Part shown: positions 59,007 through 64,000 of the stretch, piece after piece
Position numbering within the stretch: position 1 is the first letter of the stretch
Layout: each line of letters begins with the position of its first letter
Source: Neptunicoccus cionae
GTDB taxonomy: Bacteria > Pseudomonadota > Alphaproteobacteria > Rhodobacterales > Rhodobacteraceae
Length of the DNA stretch: 64,000 bases
Assembly: GCF_014643735.1 (NCBI RefSeq)
Contig: NZ_BMKA01000001.1
Span: forward strand, 1-64,000
Direction: 5' to 3'
The notes under the pieces: generated by a model
What the model was told of the DNA's origin: nothing
Database searches by the model: none
Seen by the model: only the letters and a program-made list of their open reading frames with translations
Made by a program: the position numbers and the translations under genes

Positions 59007-60214
59007 TTGATTTGCAAAGCCTTGCCGCTGACCCATTGATGCTGTCCCTTCTGGCTGGCGGAGTTGCCCTGCTGCTGGTTGTGCTGTTGTTGCTCGTGGC
59101 GATGCGGGCGGCGGGGCGTGCTGCGCGGGCGACAGCGCCGCTCTCTAACCAGATGCTGGCCATGGGGGAGGGGCTGCGTATCCTGAACGAGAGCCAGCAT
59201 GTTTTGAAAGGCGGGCTCGACAGCTTGTCCCAATCCCAGTCCCAAACCATGCAAACAGTTGAGGCGCGGCTTTCGGTTGTGCAACAGCAAATGCAGGAGA
59301 AACTGCACGAAAACGCCATGCGCTCGGCGCGGACTATGGCGGAACTGCAAGGGCAGATGCGCGACAGCTTGCAAGGCAGCAGCGAGAAAACCAACAAGTC
59401 CCTGACCCAGTTGCAAGAACGTTTGGCGACCATCGACAAGGCCCAGACCAATATTGAAAAACTGTCCGGCGACGTGTTGTCCTTGCAGGATATTCTGTCC
59501 AACAAACAGACGCGCGGGGCGTTCGGAGAAATCCAGTTGAACGAAATCGTGCGCAAAGCGATGCCGCCCGATGCCTATTCGTTTCAGCAAACTTTAAGCA
59601 ACGGAAAGCGGGCGGATTGTCTGATCCATCTGCCAAAACCGCCCGGTCCTATTGTGATCGACAGCAAGTTCCCGCTGGAAGCTTATGAAGCGATCCGCGC
59701 TGCGGACAATCCGGCAGCGGCCCATCTGGCTGCGCGGGATATGCGCACGGCATTGCGGGCGCATATCAAGGCGATTTCGGAAAAGTATATTATCGAAGGG
59801 GAAACGGCTGAGGGCGCGCTGCTATTTCTGCCGTCCGAAGCGGTTTATGCGGAATTGCACGCGAACTTCCCCGAAGTGGTGCGCGAAGGTTTTGCCGCCC
59901 GCGTCTGGATCGTATCGCCGACCACTTGTATGGCGACGCTCAACACCATGCGGGCGGTGCTGAAAGATGCGCGGATGAAGGAACAGGCGGGGGCAATTCG
60001 CGCAGAGCTTGGGTTGTTGCATAAGGATGTGGACCGGCTAGTGAGCCGCGTGGGCAATCTTGACCGGCATTTCGGACAGGCCAGCAAGGATATAGAGGAA
60101 ATCAAGATTTCTGCGGGCAAAGCCGGTGGGCGTGCGCGGCGGCTGGAAGCGTTTGATTTTGATCCGGTGGAACAGGAACGGGACGATCCCTTGACGTCTT
60201 TATCGGACCAATAA
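59003..60214 (+). CDS. rmuC: RmuC-family DNA recombination protein
   Basis: 403 residues: an N-terminal membrane helix (about 10-35), a coiled-coil region (50-150) and an RmuC nuclease-like domain ('RGAFGEIQLNEIVRKAMPPD', 'IDSKFPLEAYEAIR', 'VSPTTCMATLNTMRAVLKDA'). Translationally coupled to mutL, consistent with a role in genome maintenance. Confidence 0.88.
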   Translation: MIDLQSLAADPLMLSLLAGGVALLLVVLLLLVAMRAAGRAARATAPLSNQMLAMGEGLRILNESQHVLKGGLDSLSQSQSQTMQTVEARLSVVQQQMQEKLHENAMRSARTMAELQGQMRDSLQGSSEKTNKSLTQLQERLATIDKAQTNIEKLSGDVLSLQDILSNKQTRGAFGEIQLNEIVRKAMPPDAYSFQQTLSNGKRADCLIHLPKPPGPIVIDSKFPLEAYEAIRAADNPAAAHLAARDMRTALRAHIKAISEKYIIEGETAEGALLFLPSEAVYAELHANFPEVVREGFAARVWIVSPTTCMATLNTMRAVLKDARMKEQAGAIRAELGLLHKDVDRLVSRVGNLDRHFGQASKDIEEIKISAGKAGGRARRLEAFDFDPVEQERDDPLTSLSDQ

Positions 60215-60299
60215 GTATAACGCTGCGTCAAGTTGCATCTTGCGCCAAAAGAAATCCGCGGTTTGATGGCAGAAGTCCGTTTCCGGAGTCAGGATTTTC

Positions 60300-61619
60300 A
60301 TGCCGCTTTCTGCTATTGCCCGCCACCCCGACCGCGTTGCGTTAAGCAACGAGCTTCACGCGCGCCCGTTTCCGGTGCTCCGCGCGCCAAGTCGCGCAGC
60401 CTCTATTGCGATTGAACGGGATGCTGCCAGTTCTGACACCCATCGCGATCATTTGCTCGCCCTGCTGGACCGGTACGGCGCGCCCCATCCTGCACCCGAC
60501 GCGGCCCATCACAGTGCCGATCTGGGGATGGTATACCTGAAATGGGAACGTCATTCGGAATTTTGCACCTTTACCCTGTTTGCAGACGGTGTGTCCGAAG
60601 TGCCTTTTGATGGCGGATTGTTCGATTATTTCCCAGACAACTGGCTTGCCGATGCGCCGGGGCGATTGCTTTCCTCTATTCTGGTGCGCCTCGAACATGC
60701 GGTATCACAAGAAGCAGTCGTGGCGCGGGTGTCCGAAGTCGGCACCGAATGGTTCCACTCCGAAGCGGTCGCGGCGTCCTTTGTGTTGGAACGGGATGCA
60801 GCGATTGTGGGGGATTTCCGGCTAGACCCGTTTGAACACATCCGGTTTGCGGTGTTCCAAGTAGGGGAGACCGGCGCGAACAGGATGGGGCGGATCGTTC
60901 AGCGCCTGATAGAGATCGAAACTTATAAAACCATGGCCATGCTGACCCTGCCCATCGCGCGAGACGTGTTTTCGCGGCTGTCCGATCTGGACCGCGATCT
61001 GGCACAAGTGGTGCGTGAAATGACAGACGCCCATGAAAACGCACAAGATGAACTGGATCGTCTGCTGGATATTTCCGGCAGGGTTGAGAATTTCTCAGCC
61101 GATACGGCCTATCGATTTACCGCCGCCGAAGCCTATTCGGCGCTGGTCCACGAAAGGGTCAAGGTTCTGCGCGAAGAGCGGTTGGCGGGCTATCAGTTGT
61201 TTTCGGAATTCATGATGCGCCGGTTTGAACCTGCCATGCGTACGTGCCGGTCGGCGTCGCGCAGGCTGGCGGATATTTCGGCGCGGGCGGCGCGGGCGTC
61301 TGACCTGCTGGCCACACGGGTGAGCGTGGATGCGGATGAACGCAACCGCCAGATCCTCAATCAGATGGACACCCGAGCAGCATTGCAACTGCGTTTGCAG
61401 GAGACGGTTGAGGGTCTGTCGGTTGTGGCGATCAGCTATTACGGGGTGAACCTTTTGGCCAAGCTGCTCGCGCCGATGGCCGAATACCTGTCGATTTCAT
61501 CGAAATGGTTTAGTGCCGGACTGGTTTTGCCGGTCGTGTTTCTGGTCTGGCTGGCTGTGCGCAGAATCCGCAAGCAGGCAGAAGATCGTGCAAAAGCCGC
61601 GCCAGCCGAAAGCGGTTAA
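60300..61619 (+). CDS. DUF3422 membrane protein
   Basis: 439 residues, soluble for most of its length ('HPDRVALSNELHARPFPVL', 'YLKWERHSEFCTFTLFADG') and with two hydrophobic segments at the C terminus (about 380-420). DUF3422 family; role unknown. Its end overlaps the chrR stop by 4 bp, converging. Confidence 0.85.
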   Translation: MPLSAIARHPDRVALSNELHARPFPVLRAPSRAASIAIERDAASSDTHRDHLLALLDRYGAPHPAPDAAHHSADLGMVYLKWERHSEFCTFTLFADGVSEVPFDGGLFDYFPDNWLADAPGRLLSSILVRLEHAVSQEAVVARVSEVGTEWFHSEAVAASFVLERDAAIVGDFRLDPFEHIRFAVFQVGETGANRMGRIVQRLIEIETYKTMAMLTLPIARDVFSRLSDLDRDLAQVVREMTDAHENAQDELDRLLDISGRVENFSADTAYRFTAAEAYSALVHERVKVLREERLAGYQLFSEFMMRRFEPAMRTCRSASRRLADISARAARASDLLATRVSVDADERNRQILNQMDTRAALQLRLQETVEGLSVVAISYYGVNLLAKLLAPMAEYLSISSKWFSAGLVLPVVFLVWLAVRRIRKQAEDRAKAAPAESG

Positions 61620-62266
61620 ATCCGGAAGATCGGCTGAAGCAACCGCGGAATAAGGCTGTTGAACCGCAGTGGCGCATCCGTGGCAGCAAGGCAGATGCAG
61701 TCCGCTTCGGGCCCTGCGACGGGCTGGTGGTTCAAATCCTCATTCGCGATTTCGATGTCCCCACGGGCGAAGTGATCGACCTCATCGGAGAATGATCCCT
61801 GTAACACCAGCGTCAATTCCGTGCCTCGATGTCCGTGATCGGGGACCGCCGCACCCGCCGGGATAAATATCAACCGCGCCTGCGCCTTGCCGGTTGTGGG
61901 CAGAATGGCTTGTTTCACCCCGCCGCCAAGCGGGCGCCATTTGATCTTATCAACATCGCCGCCCACATAATCCTGCAAGGGTTCTGGCAGAACACCGGGT
62001 TTGGTTGCGCGGATCGCCGGTTTATCGGTGATCGCCTTGCCGGATTTTATCCGCGCCATCACGGATTGCAGCGCATCCGCACCCATTTCTGCGGCTTCGG
62101 TCTCTTCCATGACCACGCCGCCTACGGCTTCGTAACCGCCTAACATGGCGCGGCTCTCGTCCGAGAGGCTCAGATGGGTGGCGACAACGAGGTCGAAGGC
62201 CTCGGGCAGGATCCCAGCGGCATAGCCCATCAGAAGTTGTTCGTTCAAAAGATGCTTTACAGTCAT
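61616..62266 (-). CDS. chrR: ChrR-type anti-sigma factor lacking the zinc-site cysteines
   Basis: 216 residues, partner of RpoE in the singlet-oxygen response. The C-terminal cupin keeps its metal motif 'DHGHRGTELTL' (His/His/Glu). But in the N-terminal anti-sigma domain the HxxxCxxC pattern reads HLSLSDES (H31, S35, S38): both cysteines of the zinc site are serines, seen directly in the DNA. The residue that should be the first histidine appears as H5 with L6. It overlaps rpoE by four bases and shares its promoter. Confidence 0.88.
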   Translation of the reverse strand: MTVKHLLNEQLLMGYAAGILPEAFDLVVATHLSLSDESRAMLGGYEAVGGVVMEETEAAEMGADALQSVMARIKSGKAITDKPAIRATKPGVLPEPLQDYVGGDVDKIKWRPLGGGVKQAILPTTGKAQARLIFIPAGAAVPDHGHRGTELTLVLQGSFSDEVDHFARGDIEIANEDLNHQPVAGPEADCICLAATDAPLRFNSLIPRLLQPIFRI

Positions 62267-62832
62267 TTCACAGGCTCGTTCAGTGTCTGGCGCAGACGTT
62301 CCAGCGCCAGCCTAATGCGGGATTTGATTGTACCAAGCGGTAGGCCGGTTTCTTCGGCCAGTTCGGAATGGGACAGATCGCCGTAATAGGCGCGTTTCAC
62401 AATGTCTCTTTGCGTTTCTGGCAGCGCATTCAGGGCTGTTGCCAGATGTTCGGTTTCTTGGCTCAGCGCCAGTGCATCCGCCGCTTCGGGTTCGGGTTCC
62501 GGTCCCCAAGGCAAATCCTCGGGTTCGGGCCGCGCCGCACGACGGAAGGCGTCGATCTTTTTGTTACGCGCAATCGTGAAGATCCACGTAGCCGCAGAAG
62601 CGCGGGACGGATCAAACAGATGGGCCTTGTGCCACAGGGTAATCATCGTTTCCTGCGCACACTCTTCAGCCGTTGCCCCGCTGGCCCCTGATTTGATGAG
62701 GAAGCCTTTGATGCGTGGCGCGAAATGGCCGAACAGAGCTGCGAACGCCGCCTCGTCACGGTGATTGCGAACGCGCAGTATTTGCGCATTCCAATCGTCA
62801 CCTTGACTGTGCCGCTGCTCAGTAGGGCTCAT
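62263..62832 (-). CDS. rpoE: RpoE-type ECF sigma factor
   Basis: 189 residues from ATG 62832, chosen by family alignment ('MSPTEQRHSQGDDWNAQI'). An in-frame ATG at 62907 would add 25 residues. Region 2 contains 'GFLIKSG ... ECAQETMITLWHKAHLFDP', region 4 'ALPETQRDIVKRAYYGDLSH' and 'LPLGTIKSRIRLALERL'. Drives oxidative/singlet-oxygen genes, held by ChrR. Transcribed from the predicted promoter 62935-62962. Confidence 0.92.
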   Translation of the reverse strand: MSPTEQRHSQGDDWNAQILRVRNHRDEAAFAALFGHFAPRIKGFLIKSGASGATAEECAQETMITLWHKAHLFDPSRASAATWIFTIARNKKIDAFRRAARPEPEDLPWGPEPEPEAADALALSQETEHLATALNALPETQRDIVKRAYYGDLSHSELAEETGLPLGTIKSRIRLALERLRQTLNEPVK

Positions 62833-62934
62833 CTTCAACCTTCGCTTCGACACTCTATGCGGAATAGCGGCTTGGCTATCCTTTCGAGAGGCGTCGTTTT
62901 TTTCCATCAGTGATAAAGCGTGTAACATGAACTC

Positions 62935-62962
62935 TATACGCGCGCAAAATGCTGTTGGATCA
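62935..62962 (-). promoter_or_regulatory. Predicted RpoE-dependent promoter of rpoE-chrR
   Basis: On the minus strand: TGATCC (62962-62957), 16-nt spacer, CGTATA (62940-62935). Same architecture as the divergent promoter at 62996-63023. Consistent with autoregulation of rpoE-chrR. Confidence 0.65.
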
Positions 62963-62995
62963 TAGTGGCAAAAATTATTTGTGGCCTTGGCAAAG

Positions 62996-63023
62996 TGATC
63001 CAATCGAAATCGCACTACGTATG
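62996..63023 (+). promoter_or_regulatory. Predicted RpoE-dependent promoter of the FAD oxidoreductase gene
   Basis: TGATCC (62996-63001), 16-nt spacer, CGTATG (63018-63023), about 30 bp upstream of the ATG at 63052 with an AAGGAAG ribosome site. Confidence 0.65.
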
Positions 63024-63051
63024 GTTTGCACACCCTCAATAAGGAAGTCCC

Positions 63052-64000
63052 ATGCCATTTGAATTCGCCCCTGTCGCTCCGGTCAAGATTGCTGTTATCG
63101 GCGCAGGTGTCTCGGGTATGGGGGCGGCACATCTGCTGTCAAAGATCCATAACGTGACCCTGCTGGAAACGGAAACGCGGCTAGGTGGACATGCCCGCAC
63201 AGTGACGGCGGGCAAGAACGGCGACCAGCCGGTAGACACCGGATTTATCGTGTTCAACTACGCTAATTACCCGCGATTGACCGGTTTGTTTAATGAATTG
63301 GATGTTCCCGTCATCAAAAGCGACATGAGCTTTGGGGTGTCAGCGGATAATGGGCGCATTGAATACGCGCTGAACGATCTAGCCGCGTTATTTGCGCAGA
63401 AACGGAATATCGTAAATCCTCTGTTTCTGGGCATGTTGGTGGACATCATGCGGTTCAATTCTAAGGCGGTAGACATGGCCGCTGATCCAGATCTGACCTT
63501 GGGGGAGCTGATGGCCCGCTTGCGGTTGGGGGAGTGGTTCCAGAAATACTATCTACTGCCGTTTTCGGGTGCGATCTGGTCCACCCCATTGGAACAGATG
63601 CTGTCTTTCCCCGCCCAAGCGTTAACGCGGTTTTTCAAGAACCATAACCTGTTGAATATCTACGGACAGCACCAGTGGTACACGGTTAAGGGTGGCTCGG
63701 TCGAGTATGTGCGCAGACTGGAACTGGCGATGCGCCAGCAGGGCTGCGAAATTCGCACCGGCGCGAATGTGAAGGCCGTGCGCCGCAACGCTTCGGGTGT
63801 AGAGGTCCGCCTTGAGGGGGGCACGTGGGAACAGTTCGACCGTGTGGTCTTCGCCTGCCATTCAGATCAGGCGCTGGCGATGCTGACTGACCCAACGTCT
63901 GAAGAATCAGCGACGCTTGGTGCGATCGGCTATCAACTGAACCGCGCTGTTCTGCACGCGGATCCATCAATCATGCCCAAGCGTAAATCCTGCTGGGCAA
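63052..64000 (+). CDS. FAD-dependent oxidoreductase (partial, runs off the right edge)
   Basis: The start is ATG 63052 behind AAGGAAG. The N terminus has a FAD-binding Rossmann motif (GAGVSGMGAAHLL), then 'RLGGHARTV' and 'DTGFIVFNYANYPRLTGL', of the amine-oxidase/NAD(P)-binding family. In related bacteria such a gene begins an RpoE-dependent operon with cyclopropane-fatty-acid-synthase-like genes acting on membrane lipids. The rest of the gene is outside the window. Confidence 0.8.
   Translation, partial: MPFEFAPVAPVKIAVIGAGVSGMGAAHLLSKIHNVTLLETETRLGGHARTVTAGKNGDQPVDTGFIVFNYANYPRLTGLFNELDVPVIKSDMSFGVSADNGRIEYALNDLAALFAQKRNIVNPLFLGMLVDIMRFNSKAVDMAADPDLTLGELMARLRLGEWFQKYYLLPFSGAIWSTPLEQMLSFPAQALTRFFKNHNLLNIYGQHQWYTVKGGSVEYVRRLELAMRQQGCEIRTGANVKAVRRNASGVEVRLEGGTWEQFDRVVFACHSDQALAMLTDPTSEESATLGAIGYQLNRAVLHADPSIMPKRKSCWA

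Overview
The window looks like chromosome of a marine alphaproteobacterium of the Rhodobacteraceae (Roseobacter group). The support is protein-level: an RpoE-ChrR pair of the Rhodobacter type, a DUF1674/SdhAF4 protein, a DUF3035 lipoprotein next to lspA, a group III truncated haemoglobin beside an NsrR-like regulator, a TRAP transporter, a VPLPA-CTERM remnant and RTX proteins. No rRNA, tRNA or CRISPR was seen.

Left part (1-12.6 kb): a DUF421 membrane protein; a ugpBAEC operon for glycerol-3-phosphate or glycerophosphodiester uptake (minus strand); acs (acetyl-CoA synthetase); and a divergently transcribed LysR regulator facing a TRAP operon. That operon starts with an unusual M14-like hydrolase fused to a GAF domain, followed by dctP, dctQ and dctM. 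A 13-bp perfect inverted repeat lies between the regulator and the operon.

Accessory part (12.6-33.8 kb): a serralysin-type RTX metalloprotease, a 3074-residue RTX protein, then an insertion-sequence graveyard. The graveyard holds decayed IS3, IS630, IS66 and IS110 pieces, a broken VPLPA-CTERM gene, a GC-rich RTX gene split by a -1 frameshift exactly at a canonical slippery heptamer, an intact Crp/Fnr-type regulator with a divergent membrane protein, and a decayed tyrosine integrase at the right edge. It reads as an old genomic island.

Right part (33.9-64 kb): mostly conserved core genes. These are a kinase-M23-aminotransferase fusion, truA, a ycjX/ycjF-like pair, a nitric-oxide module (trHbIII, small membrane protein, NsrR-like regulator), ileS with a possible Ile-rich leader peptide, rbfA-DUF2233-truB-DUF1643, dapB, an SdhAF4-like gene, rsmB, a heparinase-like gene, purH, lspA, a lipoprotein gene, two M16 peptidase subunits, mutL, rmuC and a DUF3422 gene. 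The window ends in rpoE-chrR with divergent ECF-type promoters, one of which faces a truncated FAD-dependent oxidoreductase. The ChrR here has serines where the usual zinc-binding cysteines of the anti-sigma domain should be.

The most notable observations are the slippery-site RTX gene, the zinc-ligand-less ChrR, the hydrolase-GAF fusion, the three-domain kinase/peptidase/PLP enzyme, and the Ile-codon leader with hairpin before ileS. All function calls rest on reading motifs by eye; no database search was run.
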